Below, piece after piece: positions 34,158 to 44,420 of a DNA stretch of 64,000 nt (within the stretch, counting starts at the first letter, position 1; every line of letters begins with the position of its first letter). Below the pieces are notes generated by a model, which saw only the letters and a program-made list of their open reading frames with translations, was not told the origin of the DNA and did not search any database. The stretch spans positions 62,001-126,000 of the forward strand of contig JAMPAX010000003.1 in the NCBI GenBank assembly GCA_023667015.1. Direction: 5' to 3'. A program made the translations under genes and the position numbers. This stretch comes from Muribaculaceae bacterium. Its GTDB lineage: Bacteria > Bacteroidota > Bacteroidia > Bacteroidales > Muribaculaceae.

Positions 34158-37049
34158 ATGAAAAGACGACACAACAGACAACTTAGCAAGGCACTGTTTC
34201 GGATAACACTTTCCGGACTTGTAGCCATGGCCACCTTCATTCCGAGTCTTTCCGCCAAGAAAGTATTGGGACATGATGACTTCGACTCGTGGAAACGGGT
34301 GAAGAACTACTCACTGAGCAAAGATGGCCGTTGGGCAGCATATGCTACAGTACCCCAGGAAGGAGATGCAATGCTCTACTTCTGCAACACCTCCACAAAA
34401 AAACGCATCGAAATAGCCCGCGGCTATAATCCACAGTTTACAGCCGATGGCCGCTATGCCGTAGCCCTCATCAAACCCTTCTATGCAGAGACACGTCAAG
34501 CCAAGATCGACAAGAAAAAAGACTTCGATATGCCACAGGACTCCTTGGCAATCGTAGACCTGCACACAGGGAATGTTGAGAAAATCGGTCACGTAAAAGG
34601 CTTCTCCCTGGGCAAAGATGGCGGCAATTGGGTAGCGTATAAATCCTGCGACACCCTCCATATCAAACCGAAAGCATTGAAAGAAAAAGGAGTAGGTCTA
34701 CCCCTGATAGTCCGTAACCTTGCCGGACCGCAGAGGAAGATAGTAAAATGGGTGGATACCTACGTCTTCTCCAAAGATGGCAGCAAATTAGCCATGACAC
34801 TCAAAGCCCCTGAAAAAGACACCCTCGCCACCAATGGGGCCGGAGTCATTATGCTTCCAGATACCGCATACTATCTAATAGATAGAGACAAAGAATTCTA
34901 CGGCACACCGGTATTTAATGAGACCGGCAGCAAATTAGCATACACCGCCAGCAACGACACAATCGAGAGCGGGACACTCAACTGTTCACTCTATCTTTGC
35001 GACTTAGGCGACAACCTTATAGAACCGCGTCAATTGGATACAGAGATGTGGGAAAACGAAGCTCCAAATCTGATGCCGGGGCATGCAGCCACACCCGAAG
35101 AGCAAGCTGACCTAGATCGTCGTCGGCAGCATGCTATCGACGAAGCTCGCGGCAAACGACTCTTTATCAACCAGTATAGCAAGCCCGAGTTCTCTCATAA
35201 CGGCAAGCGACTCGTAATTGGAATAGCACCGGCAATCGCCCCCGATGACACCACCATCTACGACTTTGAGCGAGCCGATCTTGACATCTGGCGTTGGGAC
35301 GCACCCTATACCCCCCCGATGGAGAACAAGATGGTAGACGCACTCCGAGAGAAAACCTTCCCGATGGTGATTGAACTCGATGACTACAGTCGCCGCCTAC
35401 TGACCAACAATCCATTGGCCACCGTATATGCACCCGACAGATGGGACGGCCAATGGGCACTGCTCAGCGACCCGACAGAGGGCATCATCTCCAAACAATG
35501 GAACTACTTATATCCTGAAAAACTAATTAGCGTAGACGTAACATCAGGCTCAAAGAAAGAGATAGGAATTGCGCCCTCAGAGAGCTTTGAAATATCACCC
35601 TGTGGCAAATACGTAGTCTACTTCAAAGGGAAATCATACTACTGCTACAACAACGCCACCGGCGAGACAGTAGAGGTATCCAAAGGAGTAGAATATCCAT
35701 TGTGGGACACCGATGATGACCATCCTATGGCACCTCAGAACTACGGCACCGCCTCCTGGACAGCAGGCGACGAAGCACTGTTGGTCTACGACAAATACGA
35801 CATCTGGAGCCTTGACCCCACCGGAAAGAGAGAACCGATCTGTCTTACCAAGGGAGAAGGAAGAAAAACCAACAGAACCTTCCGCTATGAGAACCTCGAT
35901 GCTGAGCGCAGATATCTCAGCCGCGGCGACCTGATGGTACTTACAGTATTTGACCATATTGACAAACGTCGCGGACTGGCCACAATGAACTACGGCGCAG
36001 CCGCCACACCTGAAGTACGCGTAATAGACAAAGCCAGCTTCACCCAACTGAGAAAAGCCGAGAAAGCCAACGACTTCACCTGGCAGCGAGCAAGCTTCGA
36101 GATAGCCCCGAACATATGGCTGGCAACAAGCGTGCAATTTTCAAAAGCACAGCAACTGACAGATGCCAATCCTCAGCAGAAAGAATACAATTGGGGCACG
36201 GCACAGCTCGTGAAATGGCACACCTACAGCGGCAAAGAAGCAGAAGGAGTATTATATCTACCCGAAGACTTCGACTCCTCGAAGAGCTATCCGATGCTCT
36301 CAGTCTTCTACGAGCGAGCAGCTGAAGACCTATATACCCACTACACAATGGAGCCCTCCTGGAGCTGGGTAAACTATCCCTTCTACGTATCACGCGGATA
36401 TGTAGTCTTCGTGCCGGACATCTACTATACAGCAGGAGTGCCTGGAGAGGGAGCCTATGACTACGTATGTAGCGGCGTAGAAGCCATGTGTGAGAAATAC
36501 CCCAACATCGACAAGAACCGTCTTGGCATAGACGGTCAGAGTTGGGGCGGATATCAGACAGCCTATCTTGTGACGAGGACCAACATGTTTGCCTGTGCAG
36601 GCAGCGGCGCGCCCGTAGCCAACATGACCAGCGCCTTCGGCGGTATCAGATGGGGAACCGGTGACAGCCGCCAGGCACAATATGAGATGGGGCAGAGCAG
36701 GATAGGTCGCAACCTATGGGATGCACCGGAGCTGTATATCGCCAACTCCCCGGTGTTCCATGCCAATAGAGTAGAGACACCGCTACTGATAATGCACAAC
36801 GATGCTGACGGAGCAGTGCCCTGGTACCAAGGAATAGAGATGTTCATGGCTCTACGCAGACTTGGCAAGCCGGTATGGATGTTGCAATACAACGGCGAGG
36901 CCCACAACATCCGACTGCGCAAAAACCGCAAAGACATCACCAAGCGACTCCAGCAATTCTTCGACCACTACCTTATGGGAGACCCGATGCCAAAATGGAT
37001 GAAAGAAGGGATTCCGGCCGTCAGGAAAGGACAGGAATTCGGATTCTAA
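34158..37049 (+). CDS. S9 family serine peptidase (prolyl oligopeptidase-like), secreted
   Basis: The 963-residue exported peptidase has a twin-basic start and hydrophobic signal ending SLSAKK (residues 1-35). A long beta-propeller-like region spans about residues 40-650 and the alpha/beta-hydrolase domain about 680-960. The catalytic triad is readable as Ser795 (GQSWGG), Asp882 (HNDADG) and His916 (GEAHN). The family cleaves short peptides, often dipeptides or after proline; exact specificity is not apparent. The gene stands alone, 129 bases after ribBA, with a terminator downstream. Confidence 0.92.
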   Translation: MKRRHNRQLSKALFRITLSGLVAMATFIPSLSAKKVLGHDDFDSWKRVKNYSLSKDGRWAAYATVPQEGDAMLYFCNTSTKKRIEIARGYNPQFTADGRYAVALIKPFYAETRQAKIDKKKDFDMPQDSLAIVDLHTGNVEKIGHVKGFSLGKDGGNWVAYKSCDTLHIKPKALKEKGVGLPLIVRNLAGPQRKIVKWVDTYVFSKDGSKLAMTLKAPEKDTLATNGAGVIMLPDTAYYLIDRDKEFYGTPVFNETGSKLAYTASNDTIESGTLNCSLYLCDLGDNLIEPRQLDTEMWENEAPNLMPGHAATPEEQADLDRRRQHAIDEARGKRLFINQYSKPEFSHNGKRLVIGIAPAIAPDDTTIYDFERADLDIWRWDAPYTPPMENKMVDALREKTFPMVIELDDYSRRLLTNNPLATVYAPDRWDGQWALLSDPTEGIISKQWNYLYPEKLISVDVTSGSKKEIGIAPSESFEISPCGKYVVYFKGKSYYCYNNATGETVEVSKGVEYPLWDTDDDHPMAPQNYGTASWTAGDEALLVYDKYDIWSLDPTGKREPICLTKGEGRKTNRTFRYENLDAERRYLSRGDLMVLTVFDHIDKRRGLATMNYGAAATPEVRVIDKASFTQLRKAEKANDFTWQRASFEIAPNIWLATSVQFSKAQQLTDANPQQKEYNWGTAQLVKWHTYSGKEAEGVLYLPEDFDSSKSYPMLSVFYERAAEDLYTHYTMEPSWSWVNYPFYVSRGYVVFVPDIYYTAGVPGEGAYDYVCSGVEAMCEKYPNIDKNRLGIDGQSWGGYQTAYLVTRTNMFACAGSGAPVANMTSAFGGIRWGTGDSRQAQYEMGQSRIGRNLWDAPELYIANSPVFHANRVETPLLIMHNDADGAVPWYQGIEMFMALRRLGKPVWMLQYNGEAHNIRLRKNRKDITKRLQQFFDHYLMGDPMPKWMKEGIPAVRKGQEFGF

Positions 37050-37109
37050 AGAGCTAAGATATTAGAGCTTATAGATTAGAGATTCTACTTTAGATAACTC
37101 ATAAAAAGA

Positions 37110-37131
37110 CCCGCTGTGGAACCGCAGCGGG
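37110..37131 (+). terminator. Terminator after the S9 peptidase
   Basis: CCCGCTG and CAGCGGG form a GC-rich stem flanked by AAAAAGA upstream and CCTTAATTG downstream. It separates the peptidase from enolase. Confidence 0.7.
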
Positions 37132-37170
37132 CCTTAATTGTTATAAAAAATGGGCAAAGGTGCAGAAAAT

Positions 37171-37202
37171 TTTGGCAATGGGCCAAAAAAGTTGTAAATT
37201 TG
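37171..37202 (+). promoter_or_regulatory. Promoter of enolase
   Basis: TTTG (37171-37174), exactly 20 nt, TAAATTTG (37195-37202): a full consensus promoter. The transcript starts near 37209. The 65-nt leader has a hairpin GCCGCG (37215-37220) with CGCGGC (37230-37235) at its 5' end, which may stabilise this abundant mRNA. Confidence 0.85.
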
Positions 37203-37246
37203 CAGATTGAAAAAGCCGCGGCGACAGAACGCGGCGAAACAGGTAG

Positions 37247-38563
<1,317 letters not shown>

Positions 38564-38621
38564 GGTTGATAGTTAATAGTTGATGAAAAGCAAGACAACT
38601 GATAAAATCAGAAAATAGTAT

Positions 38622-38658
38622 AAGCGGTGGCTCTCCAATCGGGAAAGCCACCGCTTTT
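38622..38658 (+). terminator. Terminator of enolase
   Basis: AAGCGGTGGCT (38622-38632) pairs with AGCCACCGCTT (38646-38656), followed by TT. A GTG inside the stem opens the frame of the next gene but is clearly not its start. Confidence 0.85.
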
Positions 38659-38677
38659 CGAACTACCACCATTTACC

Positions 38678-39559
38678 ATGAATACCATAACATCAATAAT
38701 TCGGAAAAAGGTAGCAATTGCAATAATTCTACTCTCAAGCTTAATAGCCACTCCCCCATCAGTCAATGCACAGACCGAATCACAAACAGCAAAGATAGAG
38801 CAACTGATGTCACTACCCGGATTATCGGCCGACAATATGCGAGATAACTGCGCCATCATAGCCACGGCACTTATAGGAAGCGGAGAAGACAACTACTATC
38901 ATACCGACAGCATAGCTACCCTGCAGCCAAACTTAGAAGGATTCAACAGGATATCATTTATCTACACAGTAGTTGCATTGGGAAAAGCCTCCACAGCGTC
39001 CACCAAGCCCGGATGGCACGACTTTGAGAGAGCACTGACAGAATACGCATGCCGGCGGGGCGAAGACAACGGCTTTGCTTCATTAATGTGGCATGCCAGC
39101 GACTGGATTGGAGACAACACCTATCGTGGGAACGTTCGTGAACTGACAGAAGACTTTGCCGGGTCGATAGCCAAGACTAAATCACTCGATTACCTCACCC
39201 GCCATAGAGACTCCTTCGCAGCGCTCAGCGACAGCGCAGTATACGAAAAAGTCAGAATGACCGAAATGGGGTTCCGCACCCACAAGATACCTCTACTTAA
39301 GAAAGAGACAATAACTAAAAAAGAGATTACCGAAACATTACGCGATGGCGACATAATCATCCTGAATCCCCAAGAGGATGGCATCGACATCTACGAGATA
39401 GGATTCATCACCAACAGGGAAGATGGACCCCACCTTATATATTACTCACCGGAAGAAAAGCAAGTAGTAGAGACAAAGGAACCACTTGCACGCTGGATGA
39501 AAGTAAAGACCAAACACTTCAACGGTTATCGGATCGTGCGGCTTAAGAGCGAGGTTTAA
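38678..39559 (+). CDS. DUF1460-like protein with lost catalytic residues
   Basis: From the ATG at 38678 the product has 293 residues and a signal peptide ending SVNAQ (about residue 28). An upstream GTG at 38627 lies inside the enolase terminator and is rejected. The landmarks GFASLMWHASDWIGDN, LRDGDIIILNPQEDGIDIYEIGF and HLIYYSPEEKQVV follow the layout of DUF1460 (NlpC/P60-like amidases). Where the family has FDC, DIsHvG and HLLHAS, this protein has FNR (Cys replaced by Arg91), DIYEIG (His replaced by Glu240) and HLIYYS (Tyr255). It is probably an inactive, binding or regulatory homologue. Family consensus is from memory. Confidence 0.75.
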   Translation: MNTITSIIRKKVAIAIILLSSLIATPPSVNAQTESQTAKIEQLMSLPGLSADNMRDNCAIIATALIGSGEDNYYHTDSIATLQPNLEGFNRISFIYTVVALGKASTASTKPGWHDFERALTEYACRRGEDNGFASLMWHASDWIGDNTYRGNVRELTEDFAGSIAKTKSLDYLTRHRDSFAALSDSAVYEKVRMTEMGFRTHKIPLLKKETITKKEITETLRDGDIIILNPQEDGIDIYEIGFITNREDGPHLIYYSPEEKQVVETKEPLARWMKVKTKHFNGYRIVRLKSEV

Positions 39560-39699
39560 GTTTGGATTGGGGAGATTAGGGAATTTAGGATTTTTTAGGG
39601 AAGGAGGAGCAAAGATTCAGCTATTGAAGGGTTACAGATGGCTGAAGGCGGGTAAAATTGAGAAAAATGCAATTTTTATCACTAATTCTCTCGATAATA

Positions 39700-39731
39700 T
39701 TTGGTGGATTAATTGCAAAATGCTACTTTTG
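39700..39731 (+). promoter_or_regulatory. Promoter of the asparaginase gene
   Basis: TTTG (39700-39703), 20 nt, TACTTTTG (39724-39731). The start of transcription near 39738 gives a leader of about 33 nt. Confidence 0.8.
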
Positions 39732-39770
39732 TGGTGACAAAAAGAAACTAACCTCTCTAATAACGAAAAG

Positions 39771-40829
39771 ATGTCACTGAGCGACCGTCCTAAAATATTG
39801 ATAATCTATACAGGAGGAACAATCGGAATGATTGAGAATCCGAAGACACGTGCCCTGGAGCCCTTCAACTTTGACCATCTGCTAAAGAATGTTCCAAAAC
39901 TGAAGATGCTCAACTTTGACATAGACCATTACTCCTTCTCCGAACCGATAGACTCCTCAGCAATCGATCCCACATGCTGGAGAGACATTGCCAAAGTCAT
40001 TGAAGACAACTACGATGTCTACGACGGCTTTGTTGTACTACATGGGACGGACACAATGGCATACACCTCCTCGGCACTGAGCTTCATGCTGGAGGGGCTT
40101 GACAAGGCAGTCATCATCACCGGCTCACAGCTACCGATTGGTGAGGTGCGCACGGATGGTGAAGAGAATTTGATTACAGCACTTCAGATAGCGGCAGCCA
40201 GAGATTGCCAGGGACATTCCAAGGTAAGAGAGGTAGCAATATTATTTGACAACTACTTATGGCGCGGCAACAGGTCGACCAAGCACAGTGCCGACAACTT
40301 CAACGCCTTCACCTCCAACAACTACCCATATCTTGCGAAAATCGGATTAAAAATATGGTTCAATTGCAAATCCCTCTGGAGAGAAGAGAGTGAAGAAAAG
40401 TTCCACGTCAGCTACGCGATGAACCCATCAGTGATGTACATGGATCTTTTTCCCGGCATCACTGAGACAACAGTTCGCCACATGCTTTCAACCCCCGACA
40501 TCAAGGGAATTGTAATGAAGACCTACGGAGCGGGCAATGGTCCGATTACACCATGGTTTATCAGTGCGATAAAAGACGCTGTAGATCGAGGGTTAGTGAT
40601 AGTCAACGTCACCCAGTGTAGCAACGGCAGCGTCATGCCATCGCTCTACAAGAATGGCCAGGAGCTGGCACAGACAGGCGTCATTTCCGGCAACGATATT
40701 ACATCAGAGGCTGCAATAACGAAATTGATGTATCTCTTTGGCAAAGGGTTCGACAGTGGGGAAGTAACCGCAAAAATGAAAGAATCGATACGCGGAGAGA
40801 TGACGATAGACTCCGATGATAACGAATAG
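39771..40829 (+). CDS. ansA: Type I (cytosolic) L-asparaginase
   Basis: It hydrolyses L-asparagine to aspartate and ammonia. The 352-residue protein has no signal peptide. The first catalytic Thr is in LIIYTGGTIGMIE (residues about 10-22), and the second set is in DGFVVLHGTDTMAYTSSALSF (about residue 90). The ITGSQLPIGEVRTDGEENL segment is typical of type I. It is monocistronic, with a clear promoter and terminator. Confidence 0.94.
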   Translation: MSLSDRPKILIIYTGGTIGMIENPKTRALEPFNFDHLLKNVPKLKMLNFDIDHYSFSEPIDSSAIDPTCWRDIAKVIEDNYDVYDGFVVLHGTDTMAYTSSALSFMLEGLDKAVIITGSQLPIGEVRTDGEENLITALQIAAARDCQGHSKVREVAILFDNYLWRGNRSTKHSADNFNAFTSNNYPYLAKIGLKIWFNCKSLWREESEEKFHVSYAMNPSVMYMDLFPGITETTVRHMLSTPDIKGIVMKTYGAGNGPITPWFISAIKDAVDRGLVIVNVTQCSNGSVMPSLYKNGQELAQTGVISGNDITSEAAITKLMYLFGKGFDSGEVTAKMKESIRGEMTIDSDDNE

Positions 40830-40830
40830 T

Positions 40831-40855
40831 AAAAGCCTCCTTCTCGGAGGCTTTT
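40831..40855. terminator. Terminator between asparaginase and the helicase gene
   Basis: AAAAGCCTCC and GGAGGCTTTT pair around TTCTC. The flanking A and T runs make it usable by both convergent genes. Confidence 0.9.
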
Positions 40856-40866
40856 CAATTTTTCGG

Positions 40867-40919
40867 CTTAAGGAATTTAAGGAGCTTAAGGAACTTAAGG
40901 AATAAGGAATTCAAGGAGA
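40867..40919. repeat. CTTAAGGAA-type tandem repeat
   Basis: Five degenerate 9-10 bp copies (CTTAAGGAAT, TTAAGGAG, CTTAAGGAA, CTTAAGGAA, TAAGGAATTCAAGGAG) lie just past the helicase stop codon. Confidence 0.75.
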
Positions 40920-40926
40920 TTTGGGG

Positions 40927-42348
40927 TTAGACTTTAGGGATGGGGGGATTTATTATGAAGACTTTTTCTGTGGAGCGAGTTATGGCTGTGTAGAGCCAGC
41001 GATAGAATTCAGAATTCATGGCATCAGCGGGTATGCCTCCCATGTCGATATATACATGGCGCCACTGGCCGCCCTGAGCCTTATGGCAGGTCACACAATA
41101 AGCGTACTTAGCTTGCAAGGCATTATAAAATGGATCCTTCTGAGCTGCCACGTAGCGCATAGAAAAATCCCCTTCCTGCTCAGCGAGAACAACGTTATAG
41201 AACCTACCCATCTCCTCACGCGAGAGTGACGGACCTTCCGACATCAGGCTTTTGAGCATAATTTTGGCACCAATACGCAGATTGTCAGAGGGGAGATAGA
41301 GCTCCACATCGCAGAAATTGAAGCCGTAGACCCTCTCTGTATGTCCAATCCATTCTACCACAGCTATATCACCATTTGCAATAAACGACCTAAGCTTATT
41401 CGTTTTACTCCAAAAATAGTCATTGCGAGAGATAACAATACGCTCCCCCCGCACCAGTGGATCTTCAGCCATCATGACCATATTTCGAACCGCCTGATTA
41501 TAGTTATTGGCACGCGCGTTTGAGCGAGTGATGAGAATTGTTTCCTCCACTCCTACAGAGCTCCACGAGTCAGACAGGAAATCAGAGAGATCAGCAGAAG
41601 AGACGGCTTGAATGTCTGCAAATCCCTTAAGTTCTAAATTTAGAGGCAAGGTAATGTCATCATCACGTTGCCACATTTCAGTTATGCGATGTCTCACGAG
41701 AGTTGCATTATGAAGCACACCGCTATGTTGCCCTTGTCTGACCGGATTTTCAAGATTAAAGACCAAAGGATTAAAGCCTAAAGAGCGGAGTCTGTCGGGA
41801 TTCATAGCCGGAGAGTCCGACTGGCCCACGGGAGGGAGCTGGGCATTGTCGCCCATAAGAATGACACCGCAACCGGGAGCGGCATAAACATGGCGCAACA
41901 GCTGAGAGAGGAGAGAATGAGGAGCATCCGTGCAATCAGTAATTAGCGAAGCCTCATCGATGATAAAAATAGTATCGGCCTGAGTGTTTGGAGTAAGGAA
42001 AATTTGAGCGTTAGGTTCGTTGGAGAGTGGGCGAAAGATACGTTTATGGATCGTAGACGCTTTACCACCGGAGAAAGAAGCAGCTACTTTAGCTGCTCGA
42101 CCTGTAGGGGCGAGGATAACAGAATGGATAGAAGCGACCTCCAGCGCCTTTATAAAAGCTCCGATAAGAGAGGTTTTACCGGTACCGGCGTAACCATTAA
42201 GGATAAAAATATCAGCCGGCTCCCTGGCACCCGCATATGTAGCGAGCACCGAAAGGAGCCGGAGCTGGTCATCGTTGGGAAGATACGGCAGTCTTACTAC
42301 CGTATCGTCGATTAGTTTTTGAATTTGGGGTCGTGTAAGAGAAGCCAT
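40927..42348 (-). CDS. RecD-like ATP-dependent DNA helicase
   Basis: The 473-residue superfamily 1 helicase has Walker A GYAGTGKT (residues 52-59), [14 protein letters not shown], Walker [10 protein letters not shown] and [11 protein letters not shown]. The C-terminal UvrD_C_2-type motif [18 protein letters not shown] is followed by [10 protein letters not shown]. It is much shorter than RecD of RecBCD and lacks an N-terminal domain. The role is probably DNA repair or recombination. Its start at 42348 overlaps the 3' end of asd by 37 bases, and no later Met fits before the first conserved region. Confidence 0.9.
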   Translation of the reverse strand: MASLTRPQIQKLIDDTVVRLPYLPNDDQLRLLSVLATYAGAREPADIFILNGYAGTGKTSLIGAFIKALEVASIHSVILAPTGRAAKVAASFSGGKASTIHKRIFRPLSNEPNAQIFLTPNTQADTIFIIDEASLITDCTDAPHSLLSQLLRHVYAAPGCGVILMGDNAQLPPVGQSDSPAMNPDRLRSLGFNPLVFNLENPVRQGQHSGVLHNATLVRHRITEMWQRDDDITLPLNLELKGFADIQAVSSADLSDFLSDSWSSVGVEETILITRSNARANNYNQAVRNMVMMAEDPLVRGERIVISRNDYFWSKTNKLRSFIANGDIAVVEWIGHTERVYGFNFCDVELYLPSDNLRIGAKIMLKSLMSEGPSLSREEMGRFYNVVLAEQEGDFSMRYVAAQKDPFYNALQAKYAYCVTCHKAQGGQWRHVYIDMGGIPADAMNSEFYRWLYTAITRSTEKVFIINPPIPKV

Positions 42349-43331
42349 TGGGCGATCTGTACAGCATTAAGGGCAGCGCCCTTCTTGATTTGGTCGGCCG
42401 AGGTCCAGAAAGTGATGCCACAATCGTCGGATATATCCTTGCGGATGCGACCTACGAATACCGGATCAGTACCGGCAGCATCAAGAGGCATGGGGTAAAC
42501 CTTATCAGCCGGAGAATCCTTAACAACAAGGCCCGGAGCATTCTGCATAGCCTTCCTTACCTCATCGACACTCAGAGGGGACTCAGTTTCCACCCAAATA
42601 GACTCACTATGGGCACGAAGCACTGGCACGCGCACGCAAGTGGCAGAGACCCGGATATCCGGAGAATGCATGATTTTGCGAGTCTCGTGGAACATCTTCA
42701 TCTCCTCCTTAGTATAGTCGTTATCTTGGAAAACGTCGATATGAGGGATAACATTATAGGCGAGCTGATAAGCAAACTTTTCGATAGTAGGAGGTTCATT
42801 GTCAGAAATTTGTCGGAACTGCTCAACGAGTTCATCCATAGCAGAGGCACCGGCACCGGAGGCCGACTGATAAGTGGCCACGCGCACGCGTCGTATTGGA
42901 GATAGCTGATGGATAGGATTTAGCGCCACCACCATCTGGATGGTAGTACAGTTGGGATTACCGATAATATTACGTGGGCGACAGAGAGCATCAGCGCCAT
43001 TGACTTCAGGGACAACTAAGGGAACATCCTCGTCCATACGGAAAGCAGAGGAATTGTCGATCATCAGAGCACCATGGCGGGTGATAACATCTGCATATTT
43101 CTTAGAAGTACCGGCACCGGCAGAAGTAAATGTTATATCCACACCTGAGAAATCCGACTCCTCAGAGAGGAGTTCGACAGTGATAGGTTTACCTTTAAAA
43201 TCGATAGTAGAACCGGCGCTACGAGGGGAGCCGAAGAGTCTGAGGGAAGAGACCGGAAAATTCTGTTCGTCAAGGACTCTCAGAAATTCGTGGCCCACGG
43301 CACCACTTGCGCCAACAATTGCGATATTCAT
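42312..43331 (-). CDS. asd: Aspartate-semialdehyde dehydrogenase
   Basis: It reduces aspartyl phosphate to aspartate semialdehyde, the branch point to lysine, threonine and methionine. The 339-residue product has the N-terminal NADP motif [15 protein letters not shown], the catalytic Cys in [12 protein letters not shown], and the [15 protein letters not shown] segment. It follows fabD after a hairpin and overlaps the helicase gene. It supplies substrate to hom and metX encoded at 54703-56921. Confidence 0.96.
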   Translation of the reverse strand: MNIAIVGASGAVGHEFLRVLDEQNFPVSSLRLFGSPRSAGSTIDFKGKPITVELLSEESDFSGVDITFTSAGAGTSKKYADVITRHGALMIDNSSAFRMDEDVPLVVPEVNGADALCRPRNIIGNPNCTTIQMVVALNPIHQLSPIRRVRVATYQSASGAGASAMDELVEQFRQISDNEPPTIEKFAYQLAYNVIPHIDVFQDNDYTKEEMKMFHETRKIMHSPDIRVSATCVRVPVLRAHSESIWVETESPLSVDEVRKAMQNAPGLVVKDSPADKVYPMPLDAAGTDPVFVGRIRKDISDDCGITFWTSADQIKKGAALNAVQIAQWLLLHDPKFKN

Positions 43332-43354
43332 AGTAGATTTTACCCGTAAAAACG

Positions 43355-43402
43355 AAGCTACTGTTTGATAATACGAATAGTCATAATATCAAACAGTAGC
43401 TT
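43355..43402 (-). terminator. 16-bp inverted repeat after fabD
   Basis: Arms 43355-43370 and 43387-43402 are perfectly complementary with a 16-nt loop, ten bases past the fabD stop. No T-tract follows, so asd may be reached by readthrough. Confidence 0.7.
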
Positions 43403-43411
43403 ATAAGATTA

Positions 43412-44290
43412 TTACTGCATTCCGGAAGTGGCTACGGAACGATTGATTTTTTTGACAAGACCCTGGAGGACATTGCCCGGACCGAGTTCGACAAACTCAT
43501 CGGCACCATCAGCGACCATAGCCTCGACATCCTGAGTCCAACGTACGGGAGCCGTCAGCTGCTTGATGAGATTAGCCTTAATCTCTTCGGGATCGGTATG
43601 GGGTTTGCCGTCAACATTTTGGTAGACGGGGCAAACGGGAGTCTCAAACTTTGCAGCCTTGATAGCCTCCTCGAGTTCCTCCTGAGCAGGCATCATTAGG
43701 GGGCTATGGAAAGCACCGCCCACTTTGAGCTTCAGAGCTCTTTTAGCACCAGCCTCTTTGAGCTTCTCGCAGGCCTCATCGATGGACTCGATTTCGCCGG
43801 AGATAACGAGTTGACCGGGGCAATTATAGTTAGCGGGAGCTACTATACCATCTACAGAAGCGCAGATTTCCTCCACCTTTTCATCGGGGAGAGCGATGAC
43901 AGCAGCCATAGTAGAGGGCTTAGCCTCACATGCCTTCTGCATAGCATGAGCACGTTTTGAGACGAGCTTAAGGCCCTCTTCAAAGCTGAGAGCTCCGGCA
44001 GCTACCAGAGCTGAGAACTCACCGAGACTATGTCCGGCAACCATATCGGGTTTAAACTCATCGCCGAGAGACTTAGCGAGAAGGACGCTATGCAAGAAGA
44101 TAGCGGGTTGAGTCACCTTAGTCTGACGGAGGTCTTCCTCAGTACCATTAAACATAAGGTCGGTAATACGGAAGCCGAGAATATCATTGGCTTTTTCGAA
44201 AAGGTCATGAGCTACGGGGTTATTGTCATAAAGATCCTTACCCATGCCCACAAATTGGGCGCCCTGACCGGGGAAAACATAAGCTTTCAT
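43412..44290 (-). CDS. fabD: Malonyl-CoA:acyl-carrier-protein transacylase
   Basis: It transfers malonyl groups from CoA to ACP at the start of fatty acid synthesis. From the ATG at 44290 (MKAYVFPGQGAQFVGMG) the product has 292 residues. An upstream in-frame start at 44314 adds eight atypical residues. The active-site Ser88 is in GHSLGE, the conserved Gln is in FPGQGAQ, and the His is in VGGAFHSPLM. The 130 bases upstream hold no clear promoter. Confidence 0.96.
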   Translation of the reverse strand: MKAYVFPGQGAQFVGMGKDLYDNNPVAHDLFEKANDILGFRITDLMFNGTEEDLRQTKVTQPAIFLHSVLLAKSLGDEFKPDMVAGHSLGEFSALVAAGALSFEEGLKLVSKRAHAMQKACEAKPSTMAAVIALPDEKVEEICASVDGIVAPANYNCPGQLVISGEIESIDEACEKLKEAGAKRALKLKVGGAFHSPLMMPAQEELEEAIKAAKFETPVCPVYQNVDGKPHTDPEEIKANLIKQLTAPVRWTQDVEAMVADGADEFVELGPGNVLQGLVKKINRSVATSGMQ

Positions 44291-44420
44291 AACTATCAAA
44301 TGTTGAAATTTCAACTGCGAAATTAATAAAATTTCGCAAATCTCACAAATGAATTAGCAATCAATTCATTATACTACCTTTCATTAAGAAATCAGGAATT
44401 ACAACTGACATTCCCGGTTA

